Part shown: piece by piece, positions 53,002 through 62,187 of the stretch
Position numbering within the stretch: position 1 is the stretch's first letter
How the letters are laid out: the number at the start of each line of letters is the position of its first letter
NCBI RefSeq assembly: GCF_016908515.1
Contig: NZ_JAFBEA010000003.1
Span: 372,001 to 436,000, forward strand
DNA length: 64,000 bases
Origin: Virgibacillus halotolerans
GTDB taxonomy: Bacteria > Bacillota > Bacilli > Bacillales > Amphibacillaceae
Reading direction: 5' to 3'
Made by a program: the position numbers and the translations under genes
The notes under the pieces: model-generated
Seen by the model: only the letters and a program-made list of their open reading frames with translations
Database searches by the model: none
What the model was told of the DNA's origin: nothing

Positions 53002-54156
53002 ATGCGAGAGGTTGTAATTGTAGAAGGGTGCCGTACAGCTGTTGGCAGGAGAAAAGGAATGTTTGCAAATTATCGATCAGATGAACTTGCTGGGGTTGTG
53101 TTAGATGATTTAATGAAAAGGGCCAAAGTGGATAAAACCGTAGTAGAAGATGTGATCCTTGGTTGTGTGACGCAAGCCGGTGAGCAGGCAGGGAACGTTG
53201 CCAGAACCGCAGCACTGATTGCTGGTTTTCCTGAACAGGTTCCAGGTGTCACGATTGATCGTCAATGTGGATCCAGTCAGCAGGCAGTCCATTTCGGTGC
53301 ACAAGCCATTGCAGCTGGCGATATGGATGTTGTAATAGCTGGTGGTGTTGAACACATGACACGAGCACCAATGTTTTCTAACGTCGGAGAAACAAAGCCG
53401 AGCAATCAATTGACAGCTAAATATGATATCGTCAACCAGGGTATTTCTGCGGAAAAAATCGCAGCCAAGTGGGATTTCACACGGGAACAATTGGATGCGT
53501 TTTCACTAAGGAGTCACGAACGGGCGCTACTCGCCATGAAGCAGGGGCATTTTACAGAAGAAATTGTTCCTGTTGTAGTTACTGATGAGGACGGCAGAAC
53601 TGCTGAAGTAGCGGAAGATGAAGGACCACGGGAAAATTCATCCATGGAATCGTTAGCTGGATTAAAAACAGTCTTTAAAGCAGATGGCGTGATTACAGCG
53701 GGCAATGCGAGTCAAATGAGTGACGGTGCAAGTGCTGTGTTATTAATGTCCCGGGAAAAAGCGGATGCATTAGGGTTAAAGCCAAAAGCAAAAATCATCG
53801 CCCGCACTGTTGTCGGGTCAGACCCGACACTGATGCTGACGGGACCGATTGCTGCGACACAAAAGGTCCTAGAAAAGGCTGGTTTAACGATTGAAGCAGT
53901 GGATCGATATGAAGTGAACGAAGCATTTGCCCCGGTTCCGCTTGCCTGGTTGCACGATACTGGTGCCGATCCGGATAAGTTAAATGTAAATGGTGGTGCG
54001 ATTGCACTTGGACATCCGCTTGGCGCAACCGGCACGAAGTTACTTGTTTCTTTAGTAAACGAGCTGGAACGGATCAACGGGAAATATGGCTTATTGGCTA
54101 TTTGTGAAGGCATGGGAATGGCGAATGCAACGATTATTGAGCGTTTGCACCACTAG
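53002..54156 (+). CDS. Acetyl-CoA C-acyltransferase (thiolase)
   Basis: A 384-residue thiolase. The nucleophilic Cys is in TIDRQCGSSQQA (about 89), the second active motif is NEAFAPVPLAW (about 309), the His is in GGAIALGHPLGATG and the second Cys in LLAICEGMGMA. It cleaves 3-ketoacyl-CoA in beta-oxidation or condenses acetyl-CoA. The next gene encodes an acyl-CoA dehydrogenase, supporting a degradative role. GAGGTGG precedes the ATG. Confidence 0.93.
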   Translation: MREVVIVEGCRTAVGRRKGMFANYRSDELAGVVLDDLMKRAKVDKTVVEDVILGCVTQAGEQAGNVARTAALIAGFPEQVPGVTIDRQCGSSQQAVHFGAQAIAAGDMDVVIAGGVEHMTRAPMFSNVGETKPSNQLTAKYDIVNQGISAEKIAAKWDFTREQLDAFSLRSHERALLAMKQGHFTEEIVPVVVTDEDGRTAEVAEDEGPRENSSMESLAGLKTVFKADGVITAGNASQMSDGASAVLLMSREKADALGLKPKAKIIARTVVGSDPTLMLTGPIAATQKVLEKAGLTIEAVDRYEVNEAFAPVPLAWLHDTGADPDKLNVNGGAIALGHPLGATGTKLLVSLVNELERINGKYGLLAICEGMGMANATIIERLHH

Positions 54157-54179
54157 GAGCGTATACGGGGAGGAAAATT

Positions 54180-55328
54180 ATGGGAAAATATCGTTTTGAA
54201 ACGGATGAACATGAATTATTCCGTACATCCTTAAGGAAATTTTTACAAAAAGAGGTAGAGCCTTTTTATGAACAATGGGAAGTTGACCGTATAATCCCGA
54301 AATCGGTATGGCTGAAACTCGGTGAAATGGGCTTCCTTTCCCCACATGTCGCGGAGGAGTATGGTGGATTAGAACTGGATTTCAGCTACTCGGTGATTAT
54401 TTTAGAGGAACTGGAGCGTGTTGGCACAAGTCTTACTGGGGTCGGTCTTCATTCAGATATCGTCGTACCATATATCACCACTTACGGAACAAAGAAACAA
54501 AAGGAAAAATGGCTTCCCGGCTGTGTAACCGGAGAACATATCACAGCAGTTGCCATGACCGAACCTGGAACTGGTTCAGATCTGGCTAGTATCAAGACGA
54601 CTGCCATTCGTGATGGAAATGATTTTATCGTCAATGGGCAAAAAACATTTATCACAAATGGTATTCAAGCTGATCTCGTTTTAGCAGTTGTCAAAACCGA
54701 TTCGCAAGCGGAGCCGAAGCATAAAGGGATAAGCTTGTTAATGATTGAAGATGGGATGACAGGGTTTTCCCGCGGTAGAAAACTAGATAAAGTAGGCATG
54801 CACGCACAGGATACCGCTGAACTATATTTTGATGACTGTCGAGTCCCGGCCGATAACTTGATCGGGATAGAAGGCAAAGGTTTTCGCTACTTAATGGAGA
54901 AACTGCAGCAGGAACGCTTAGTTGTGGCTATTGCTGGGCAGGTGGCTTCAGAAGATATGGTAGAAATGACCTTGGACTATGTGAAATCAAGAAAGGCTTT
55001 CGGCAAGCCGATTGGAGCTTTTCAAAATACACATTTCAAACTGGCAGAAATGGCGACACAGGTTGAACTCGGCCATGCCTTTTTAGAATCAATTATCGAA
55101 TCCCATATCGCAGGGGAAGATATTGTTTCAAAGGTGTCCATGGCCAAATACTGGCTGACAGACACTGCAAAGCAAATTGCCTCTGAATGCATGCAATTGC
55201 ATGGTGGATATGGATATATGGAAGCCTACAAGATTGCCCGAAGGTATCGGGATGTTCCGGTAGCGGCTATCTATGCAGGTACAAACGAGGTAATGAAAAC
55301 GATTATCGCAAAGAATATGGGATTGTAA
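54180..55328 (+). CDS. Acyl-CoA dehydrogenase
   Basis: A 382-residue FAD flavoenzyme for the first beta-oxidation step. Signature motifs are AMTEPGTGSDLASIKTTA (about 121-138), FITNGIQADL and the C-terminal CMQLHGGYGYMEAYKIARRYRDVPVAAIYAGTNEV. The position of the catalytic Glu near the C-terminus reads IYAGTNEV, as in short/medium or isovaleryl types. It lies 23 bases after the thiolase gene with GGGGAGG, so the two form an operon. Confidence 0.93.
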   Translation: MGKYRFETDEHELFRTSLRKFLQKEVEPFYEQWEVDRIIPKSVWLKLGEMGFLSPHVAEEYGGLELDFSYSVIILEELERVGTSLTGVGLHSDIVVPYITTYGTKKQKEKWLPGCVTGEHITAVAMTEPGTGSDLASIKTTAIRDGNDFIVNGQKTFITNGIQADLVLAVVKTDSQAEPKHKGISLLMIEDGMTGFSRGRKLDKVGMHAQDTAELYFDDCRVPADNLIGIEGKGFRYLMEKLQQERLVVAIAGQVASEDMVEMTLDYVKSRKAFGKPIGAFQNTHFKLAEMATQVELGHAFLESIIESHIAGEDIVSKVSMAKYWLTDTAKQIASECMQLHGGYGYMEAYKIARRYRDVPVAAIYAGTNEVMKTIIAKNMGL

Positions 55329-55337
55329 TGAGGTGAA

Positions 55338-55368
55338 ACAGCACACTAGATGAGGTGTGCTGTTTTTT
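55338..55368 (+). terminator. Terminator of the thiolase operon
   Basis: ACAGCACAC (55338-55346) pairs with GTGTGCTGT (55355-55363), followed by TTTTT. Confidence 0.85.
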
Positions 55369-55507
55369 GGTGGGATTTAATGGTTCATGGCTAAGTGTCA
55401 GAGGTTCATCATAACACCCCGCCACGACGCTATGAGTTGCCCCGGAAAAGGTATAAATTCCTCATTTACGGGTACAGGATAGGAAGCATGCTTGAAAGGA
55501 AGATTTC

Positions 55508-56803
55508 ATGAATCGGACGAAGTTTTGGATTGATACGAGAGATAGTTTTTGGTTTGTACCCATGATTTACAGTATTGCCTCGATCATACTTGTCTTTCTG
55601 ACAAACCTAGTAGATACATGGATCATAAGCCATTTTGGAGACCAACTTCCAAAAGTACTTCTCACAGGGGAAGATGTAGCTGTTTGGCTATATGGTTCGT
55701 TGGTTACTGCAATTCTGACGATGACAACGATCAGTTTTTCTACCATTATGGTCGTATTAACGACTTATTCCACGCAATTCTCACCAAGGACACTACAGGA
55801 TTTCATGCGCAGTAGCATGACACATCAAGTGTTAGGAGTGGACTGTTTCGGGTTTATTTTCGCATTGATCAATTTGTTGCTTGTTGATAAACAACCACTG
55901 GTTACCGGACCAATAGTGATGGTTATCATTGCTGTTGTTAATTTGGCATTTTTTGTATACTTCATCCATTATTCTTCCAGGTGGATTCAGGTGAATAATT
56001 TAGTTGGAAAGCTACGCAACGATGCCTCTAAAGTAATAACGCACGCTTATAAAAAGGAAAAATATGGCGAATATGAAGTGTGGAACGAAGATGAAATAAA
56101 TAAATTGAAACGTTGGCCAAAAAAGGATATCTATGCGCCCAGATCCGGTTATGTGCAATACATGGAGTGGGGCCATATTGTTAAATGGGCGAAGAAGTAC
56201 AATTGTGTTCTCGATTTGCATGTGCAGATGGGAGATTTTATCCCAAAAGGTTTCCCCGTAATGAGTGTCTATGATAAAAAGGAAACCATGAATATCAAAG
56301 AAGAAATTGCGGCAACGCTGGTGATTGGAAATGAGCGAACAGATATCGAGGATATAGAATTTATGATCCAGAAGCTTGTTGAGATCGCCTTAAGAGCAAT
56401 TTCACCAGCCATTAATGACCCACATACAGCGATTAATTGTATCAACCGCATCGGGACCACATTAAGTGAGATTGGAAGCAATTATAAAGAAATTTATTAT
56501 ATTTCCGATGCTAGTGGTAATTTGCGTATCTTAAATCATCCCAAAAAGTATGAGGATTATCTGTATAAAAGCTTTTATCAGATGGTTCATTTTGCACAAG
56601 GCGATGTGTCTATTTATTATAGTTTGATAGAAGTATTATATAAATTGGCACTCGTAAGCAATACTGCTATTCGGCAAAAGATCTGGAATTTCCATTTTTA
56701 TATCATAGATACCATTGCCTGGGATAAACTGTCAGACCTAGATCATAACCATTTGCTATCCATCTATGAAAAATTGGAGGATTCTTGTAAACCTAGTCAA
56801 TAA
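55508..56803 (+). CDS. DUF2254 family membrane protein
   Basis: A 431-residue protein with four membrane segments in the first 165 residues and a soluble C-terminal part. The strongly conserved RAISPAINDPHTAINCINRIGTTL (about 297-320) identifies the DUF2254 family, whose function is not known. GAAAGGAAG precedes the ATG. It ends 9-40 bases before the CapA gene and could be cotranscribed with it. Confidence 0.88.
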   Translation: MNRTKFWIDTRDSFWFVPMIYSIASIILVFLTNLVDTWIISHFGDQLPKVLLTGEDVAVWLYGSLVTAILTMTTISFSTIMVVLTTYSTQFSPRTLQDFMRSSMTHQVLGVDCFGFIFALINLLLVDKQPLVTGPIVMVIIAVVNLAFFVYFIHYSSRWIQVNNLVGKLRNDASKVITHAYKKEKYGEYEVWNEDEINKLKRWPKKDIYAPRSGYVQYMEWGHIVKWAKKYNCVLDLHVQMGDFIPKGFPVMSVYDKKETMNIKEEIAATLVIGNERTDIEDIEFMIQKLVEIALRAISPAINDPHTAINCINRIGTTLSEIGSNYKEIYYISDASGNLRILNHPKKYEDYLYKSFYQMVHFAQGDVSIYYSLIEVLYKLALVSNTAIRQKIWNFHFYIIDTIAWDKLSDLDHNHLLSIYEKLEDSCKPSQ

Positions 56804-56824
56804 GGGCTATACTTGCACAGGAAT

Positions 56825-58024
56825 ATGTGGAGGTGTATAGCCATATTTAATAGGCAAAGGATATGGATATGGATTATCTTGAGCATATGTTTTATTCTAA
56901 TATCTTGTTCCGCCACGGAAGAAGGAAAATACCGTGCAAACGAAAATAGAAATGTAACGCTTAAGGCAAAAAATCCAATGATAATAAAAGAAGTGAAAGA
57001 AATAACGCTTTCTGCAGTTGGAGACATTTTAATTCATGACAGGGTCTATGACGATGCAGAAACAGCAAATGGATATGACTTTATGCCGATGTTGGAGCAT
57101 GTGAAGCCCTTTTTAAATGATACAATGATTACTTTCGCAAATCAGGAAACAATGATAGGTGGAGAAAAACTTGGTTTATCAGGCTATCCGGCTTTCAACA
57201 GTCCGACCGAAATTGGTGATGCATTAAAAGAAGTGGGCGTGGATGTTGTGTCAATCGCTAACAACCACACTTTGGACCGCGGTGAAGCCGTCATTCAAGC
57301 TGCAATCAAGTACTGGGATGAAATGGACATGATGTATGTCGGTGCTTATCAGGACGAAAAGGATCGTGATACGTTACGCGTTTACGAAACAAAGGAAGGG
57401 GTTTCGGTAGCCTTTCTTGCGTATACATATGGAACAAACGGTATTAATGTACCAAAAGGGAAAGATTACTTAGTAAATTATATTGATAAAAAGTCTATCG
57501 CTAAAGCTATTGATGAAGCAAAGGAAAAAGCGGATGTAACTGTATTGAGTCTGCATTTTGGTGAAGAATACGAACGGATGCCGAACAAGAAACAAAAAGA
57601 TCTCGTTCAATTTGCAGCAGATCAGGGCGTGGAAATTGTGTTAGGCCATCACCCGCATGTGTTGCAACCGATGGAATGGGTGGAAGGAAAGGCTGGCAAT
57701 GAAACGTTCGTAATCTACTCTTTAGGTAATTTCCTTTCTGGACAAAAAGAACTGCATCAACGAATTGGTGGGATAGTGAAAATGACCATCAAACAAACGA
57801 CTACGGAAGAGAAAGAGACAATAGAGGTTACAGATCCGCAGTTTATGCTGACCTATGTTCATGATGACGATGAACATAACTATGAGGTTATCCCCATGCA
57901 CCAACTGACAGATGATATCCTCAAAAATAAGGACAAGCATTACAAAGAAATGCAGAAGCACATGTCACAGTGGATGCCCGAATTGGAATTTTTGGAGGGG
58001 GATAAAAATGACGCATCGTTATAA
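56825..58024 (+). CDS. capA: CapA-family metallophosphatase-like lipoprotein
   Basis: A PGA_cap/CapA-type protein of about 394-400 residues with a calcineurin-like fold. The lipobox LISC follows a hydrophobic stretch, so it is anchored outside. Motifs are AVGDILIHDRVYDDA (about 65), FANQETMIGG, SIANNHTLDRGE and VLGHHPHVLQPMEW with the metal-ligand Asp, Asn and His residues. Relatives act in polyglutamate capsule synthesis, but no capBC genes are here. ATG 56825 is annotated, yet the strong GGAGGTG (56829-56835) lies inside that reading and points to an ATA at 56843. The end overlaps yfhH by 17 bases. Confidence 0.83.
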   Translation: MWRCIAIFNRQRIWIWIILSICFILISCSATEEGKYRANENRNVTLKAKNPMIIKEVKEITLSAVGDILIHDRVYDDAETANGYDFMPMLEHVKPFLNDTMITFANQETMIGGEKLGLSGYPAFNSPTEIGDALKEVGVDVVSIANNHTLDRGEAVIQAAIKYWDEMDMMYVGAYQDEKDRDTLRVYETKEGVSVAFLAYTYGTNGINVPKGKDYLVNYIDKKSIAKAIDEAKEKADVTVLSLHFGEEYERMPNKKQKDLVQFAADQGVEIVLGHHPHVLQPMEWVEGKAGNETFVIYSLGNFLSGQKELHQRIGGIVKMTIKQTTTEEKETIEVTDPQFMLTYVHDDDEHNYEVIPMHQLTDDILKNKDKHYKEMQKHMSQWMPELEFLEGDKNDASL

Positions 58025-58343
58025 GATATATTCACATGAACAATTACAAGCTGAGGAAGAAATCCTGCAGAAAAAACTGCGAGAAGCCGAACAATTAGGG
58101 CGGCGTTCCCATGTCGCAGTAAATAAAAGGAAAATAGAAATTGTCCGATCCTATAGGTTGAATCCAGCTGACTTCAAGCCTGGCGATGTACGTGAATTGA
58201 AAGAAGAGCCGGGTCACTTTTTCAAAATTGATGAAGTGAATGGTGTCGTTGCATGGGGCTATCGGATGGCTATAGATACTAGACGAGAAGGCATATTGAT
58301 CGCCCTCCTCGGAGATCTAGCGGATGGACATAAAGATGACTAA
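58008..58343 (+). CDS. yfhH: YfhH family protein (DUF1811)
   Basis: A 111-residue protein: an N-terminal coiled coil (about 8-45) followed by a small beta domain with LNPADFKPGDVREL and NGVVAWGYRM. This order matches B. subtilis YfhH, of unknown function. GGAGGGGG precedes the ATG, which lies inside the end of the CapA gene, indicating translational coupling. Confidence 0.85.
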   Translation: MTHRYKIYSHEQLQAEEEILQKKLREAEQLGRRSHVAVNKRKIEIVRSYRLNPADFKPGDVRELKEEPGHFFKIDEVNGVVAWGYRMAIDTRREGILIALLGDLADGHKDD

Positions 58344-58467
58344 GGGAAGCCATGTACGCAAAACAGCTGGAAAAATAGAAATATAGTAACGTTATCATAA
58401 TTCAGTGACGGCGTTTTTCTAAACAAAGGATTCCATCGACTTATGGATTCAAGATCAGGAGTACACT

Positions 58468-58492
58468 AGCCTACACAATAAGTAGGCTTTTT
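58468..58492 (+). terminator. Terminator after yfhH
   Basis: AGCCTAC/GTAGGCT stem (58468-58474, 58482-58488) followed by TTTTTA. Confidence 0.75.
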
Positions 58493-58573
58493 ACGTTTGT
58501 TCGAAATATCCTATTTTGAAAGCTGATTTGCTTTTATCCGGAAGCAGGCAGGTAAGAAAAAATCCATTGGACG

Positions 58574-58600
58574 CAAAAGGGAGCCTCATTTGAGACTCCC
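58574..58600 (-). terminator. Terminator of the Gln-rich protein gene
   Basis: GGGAGCCTCA (58579-58588) and TGAGACTCCC (58591-58600) form a stem with one mismatch; on the minus strand TTTT follows. Confidence 0.7.
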
Positions 58601-58615
58601 ACTTTACTAGCCCAA

Positions 58616-58879
58616 TTACTGAAGGTTGTTATTTTGGACTTGCTGTGTTGCCTGTTGCAGCTGTTGTTGCGCCTGCTGGAACTGTGGATCCTGAGAAGCT
58701 GTAGCCCCAACTTGAGTTTGACAGTTTTGCAACTCTGTCAGTGCTTGTTGCACTTGCTGCTGAGCTTGCTGCAGCTGTTGCGGGTCTGCACTTGCTTGTG
58801 CTTGTTGAACAGCCTGTTGTGCAGCCTGCGCTTGTTGCACAGCTTGTTGGATTTGTTGTTGCGCATTTTCTTGCGCCAT
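58616..58879 (-). CDS. Gln/Ala-rich coiled-coil small protein
   Basis: An 87-residue low-complexity protein, about 40% Gln and rich in Ala, with repeats such as QQAVQQAQA and QLQQAQQQVQQ, one Cys (LQNCQTQV) and no membrane segment. It is predicted to be a long helix or coiled coil. I do not recognise its family. GGAGG is placed well before ATG 58879, and a terminator follows, so it looks like a real expressed gene. It is monocistronic. Confidence 0.72.
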   Translation of the reverse strand: MAQENAQQQIQQAVQQAQAAQQAVQQAQASADPQQLQQAQQQVQQALTELQNCQTQVGATASQDPQFQQAQQQLQQATQQVQNNNLQ

Positions 58880-59236
58880 AATAATAACCTCCAAATATTT
58901 TTTGAGCTGAACGCTCTATGTAATAGATTGTCACGGATTTGACAAGTTATACATATATTTTGTATATTTATTGTGTTTGGGCGTTTATAGTCAGTGAGGA
59001 ATTTTAAGTATTGAAGGTATCCGAAAAAAAGCATTCGGACTTATCTAGTGGTTAGTTAGGATATTCAATTATAAATCATTAGCAACACCCTAAAGCTTTC
59101 ACATAATTATAAATATATGACTCGTAAATCACAGCCATAAAGTGCCATAATAGAAAAGGTAACTTTTTTATTAAGCAAGGTAGTGGTTGAGCCCCCTTTC
59201 GCCGCCTTTTTATCAGGCAGATAGGAGGTGATGCAT

Positions 59237-59416
59237 ATGGATTATAAAACGTTTCGTCTTATAATCTGTCTGGCGATTGTGTATCTTATGTCTAACTGGA
59301 CTCTAGATATAACGATCCTAGTCTTTCCGATTTTCTTGCAATGGAAAAAACGGAAAGAAAAAAGCTACCTTGCTTTTGTACGAAAGCAGGCAGCTAAGAA
59401 AAGTCACCACGAATAG
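59237..59416 (+). CDS. Small membrane protein, unknown function
   Basis: A 59-residue protein with one or two membrane segments (LIICLAIVYLMSNW and ITILVFPIFLQW) and a strongly basic tail (KKRKEKSYLAFVRKQAAKKSHHE). AGGAGGTGA precedes ATG 59237. No family recognised. The 357-base stretch before it (58880-59236) holds the promoter region of the Gln-rich gene and nothing else that I can identify. Confidence 0.7.
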   Translation: MDYKTFRLIICLAIVYLMSNWTLDITILVFPIFLQWKKRKEKSYLAFVRKQAAKKSHHE

Positions 59417-59459
59417 TTTTTGTTCAGCCACATCTTGTGGCGTAAAAATGTTATCAATT

Positions 59460-59495
59460 GAGACGAGGATGTTGCTGCATCCTTGTCTCTTTTAT
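59460..59495 (+). terminator. Terminator of the small membrane protein gene
   Basis: GAGACGAGGATG (59460-59471) pairs with CATCCTTGTCTC (59478-59489) with one mismatch, followed by TTTTATT. The rest of the gap to 59722 is AT-rich with no gene seen. Confidence 0.85.
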
Positions 59496-59722
59496 TATAT
59501 GTCTTATTATGATTAAAGTATACATGAGAATGAGGCTTATTACAAACAATTCATTCATTATGTTGTCTTAGCCCTTCAATGATCACGGCTGTATTTTATA
59601 CAAAATAACCTAATTGCAGTATAAAACGCTTTTTATATAAATATCAAGTTTTTTTTGGTATGATTACCTTGTGCTTTAAAAGACAAACATATATTTGTAC
59701 ATAAAAGGGGAACATACAAAAA

Positions 59723-60538
59723 ATGGAATGGAAAAATATTTATCGTGGTTTAATCATGGGAGCGAGTGATGTCATCCCTGGGGTTAGTGGGGGAACAATC
59801 GCTGTTCTACTTGGGATATATGATCGCCTGATTACTGCGATTAATGGTATTTTCAGTAAGGAATGGAAAAAACACTTAGGATTTCTAATTCCATTGGGGA
59901 TTGGTATGGGCACAGCAATACTGCTTTTTAGTAAAGTGATTGAATGGTTATTTGAACATCATCCAGGTGCGACGAAGTTTTTTTTCTTAGGATTAATCAT
60001 TGGTGTTTTGCCTTATTTATTTCAGCAGGCAGATGCGAAGAATACATTTAAAATAAAGCATATCGTATTATTGCTGATAGGTGTTGTCCTCATTGGTATG
60101 ATGACTTTTTTACATCCTAATGAAGGGGCAGTAATAACCGATAGATCAATGTCAACCTATGTTTTATTGTTCTTTTCCGGAATGGCTGGTAGTGCAGCAA
60201 TGATTTTACCTGGCATTAGTGGGTCACTAGTGTTGTTAATTATAGGTGTGTATACCACAGTTATTAGTGCGATTAGTAATTTACAACTAGATATTATTGC
60301 AGTGACGGGTCTGGGAATCGTGTTTGGTATTTTAGCGATGAGTAAGATTATTCATTTCTTTTTAGTGCGTTATCGAACGGCTACCTTTGCGTTGATTGTC
60401 GGGTCAGTTATTGGATCAATCTTTGTTGTCTTTCCCGGCTGGCCGGTTAGCATATCGAATGGGTTGTTAAGTATTGTCACGTTTGCGGTGGGATTGCTCG
60501 TCGCATATATTCTTGGGAAAGTTGAATACAAGGACTAA
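59723..60538 (+). CDS. popT: Undecaprenyl-phosphate translocase, DUF368 family
   Basis: A 271-residue membrane protein with about eight to nine segments and two internally similar halves, GASDVIPGVSGGTIAVLLGIYDRLI (about 13-37) and GSAAMILPGISGSLVLLIIGVY (about 149-170). This is the DUF368 hallmark; family members (PopT) recycle undecaprenyl phosphate across the membrane for cell-wall synthesis. AAAAGGGGA precedes the ATG. Confidence 0.88.
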   Translation: MEWKNIYRGLIMGASDVIPGVSGGTIAVLLGIYDRLITAINGIFSKEWKKHLGFLIPLGIGMGTAILLFSKVIEWLFEHHPGATKFFFLGLIIGVLPYLFQQADAKNTFKIKHIVLLLIGVVLIGMMTFLHPNEGAVITDRSMSTYVLLFFSGMAGSAAMILPGISGSLVLLIIGVYTTVISAISNLQLDIIAVTGLGIVFGILAMSKIIHFFLVRYRTATFALIVGSVIGSIFVVFPGWPVSISNGLLSIVTFAVGLLVAYILGKVEYKD

Positions 60539-60609
60539 AGCAAACTACAGGACAAACATGGGGAAAGTAGTTACAATAAGGGCATAGAAATAAAAGGAGT
60601 GCTAAAGAC

Positions 60610-60930
60610 ATGGAACAAATAAAAACAGAACAAGCATTTAATGAAATTATACAAAGTGAAGAACCTGTCATTGTTAAGTTTTTCGCTGATTGGTGCCCGG
60701 ACTGTAAACGAATGGATATGTTTATTGGTGAGGTTCTGGAGGAATTCAATAACTATAAATGGTATGAGGTAAATAGTGATGAAATAAAAGGGATTGCTGA
60801 AAAGTATGAAGTCATGGGCATTCCAAGTATTTTAATCTTCCAAAATGGGGAAAAGCAAGCACACCAGCATAGTGCTTACACAAAATCACCCGAATCCGTA
60901 ACAGAATTCTTACACCAGCAACTGGGATAA
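60610..60930 (+). CDS. ydbP: Thioredoxin-family protein YdbP
   Basis: A 106-residue cytoplasmic thioredoxin-like protein with the redox site DWCPDCKR (about 27-34) and the cis-Pro in MGIPSILIF (about 74-82). It is very close to B. subtilis YdbP. The partner is unknown. AAAGGAG precedes the ATG and a terminator follows. Confidence 0.9.
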   Translation: MEQIKTEQAFNEIIQSEEPVIVKFFADWCPDCKRMDMFIGEVLEEFNNYKWYEVNSDEIKGIAEKYEVMGIPSILIFQNGEKQAHQHSAYTKSPESVTEFLHQQLG

Positions 60931-60934
60931 CGTC

Positions 60935-60967
60935 AAAAAGATCATTCGATAAGGAATGATCTTTTTT
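60935..60967 (+). terminator. Terminator of ydbP
   Basis: AAAGATCATTC pairs with GAATGATCTTT, followed by TTT. Confidence 0.85.
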
Positions 60968-61083
60968 ATTTTTGAGTAAGAACTTCGGCGTTGAATGATC
61001 AACTCCGAAAGTGATCGCCAAGCATGGGGAGTTGGCGTCATCCGCAGAAAGTTGATCCTTCACCCTCCATTCATCAAACGTGA

Positions 61084-61713
61084 CTATTCCAATTCAAATC
61101 TTATATGTTCTCCGTCTTCCAAAATCAACATGGCATTATCAAGTTGAACGGCATGATCGGCAATATGCAGCTGATAAACCTGTGCAATTATATCTGCTGC
61201 AAGTCCACAAGTAACAGATTTCACCTGCTTTTTGTTTAGAAAATGCTCACTAGGCGGGCTATTTCTCACCTTGCCCCATTCAATCATAAAAGGGCCTATG
61301 GTAGCATTCAAATTCGGAAAAAGCATACGCCATTCTAATGTAGCACCATCCGGCTTTTGCCTACTGCCTTGGATTGGCCCGGTATAAGCAACATCAGCAG
61401 TTGCAAAATGGTGTAAATACTGATCCATGTTCTCCGTTCGTAAAGCAAACTGAATTGTCCCTTCAAAATCAGCCTCCAATGCGCGAACGGTTTGCTGAAC
61501 CAATGGGTTGTCAGACTGAACCGCCAGTGACCTATCGAAAATGCCGAGCCACTCGATATAACAATCATTACTAAAATAAGCTAGATAATTATAGGTCCCC
61601 CACTTGGTATGTCGTCCACCTTCAAGTGTCATTACACCATATTTTTGTTCAAAGTCAGCGGCTGCTTGTGCTGGATCTTTAGCAACAATAACGATATGAT
61701 CAATAGCAAGCAT
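61084..61713 (-). CDS. VOC-superfamily (Glyoxalase_3-like) protein
   Basis: A 209-residue protein with the N-terminal LAIDHIVIVAKDPAQAAADFEQKYGV (metal-ligand His at 6) and GGRHTKWGTYNYLAYFSNDCYIEWLGIFD (about 32-60; Glu ligand). The second half, with PFMIEWGKV, is the matching module. Such proteins are found widely in Bacillaceae with unknown substrates. GGGAGG precedes the ATG. It is monocistronic; the 474 bases upstream (61714-62187) are AT-rich with no gene recognised. Confidence 0.82.
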   Translation of the reverse strand: MLAIDHIVIVAKDPAQAAADFEQKYGVMTLEGGRHTKWGTYNYLAYFSNDCYIEWLGIFDRSLAVQSDNPLVQQTVRALEADFEGTIQFALRTENMDQYLHHFATADVAYTGPIQGSRQKPDGATLEWRMLFPNLNATIGPFMIEWGKVRNSPPSEHFLNKKQVKSVTCGLAADIIAQVYQLHIADHAVQLDNAMLILEDGEHIRFELE

Positions 61714-62187
61714 AAGATTTTCCTCCCAACATGTTCGTTTGCTGCAATTTTACATAAAAACCTGAATGATAGAAAGAAATTTACATCAAAGGTGAAATAT
61801 AGTGATGTAGCATCCAATACTCAAAGATTTTCCACATGAATTTATACTGAACGTCTCTTGATTCGATTGCCGCCAGTTAATGATTAAATGACATTACCAA
61901 CTTATAGTAATTTTTAACGTGATAATAGCATAGAATACATCGTTAAATCTATTTTGAAATCTCTTAAGTATACCTGCGTGTAAAAGTTTGGGACACGATA
62001 ACTTTTTAAAGTTGTGTAAAACGGGAAGTAAATAGAATGAGTGGAAGTGACATCAAAATGAGAACAAATGTTCCTTATACGCTATAAACAACCAATTTAA
62101 AGGGCTTTACAGTTTAAAAAGGGATAATAATTTAACGGGTGAAATAGATGTCCTAATAGATTACTAGATGAGGTAGGAGTGCTGCAT

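Noticed and set aside
58629-58942. Alternative frames over the Gln-rich gene on both strands (Leu/Cys-rich or Thr/Ser-rich products)
   Set aside because: CAG-rich repeats keep all frames open. Only the Gln frame has a correctly spaced GGAGG and ATG.
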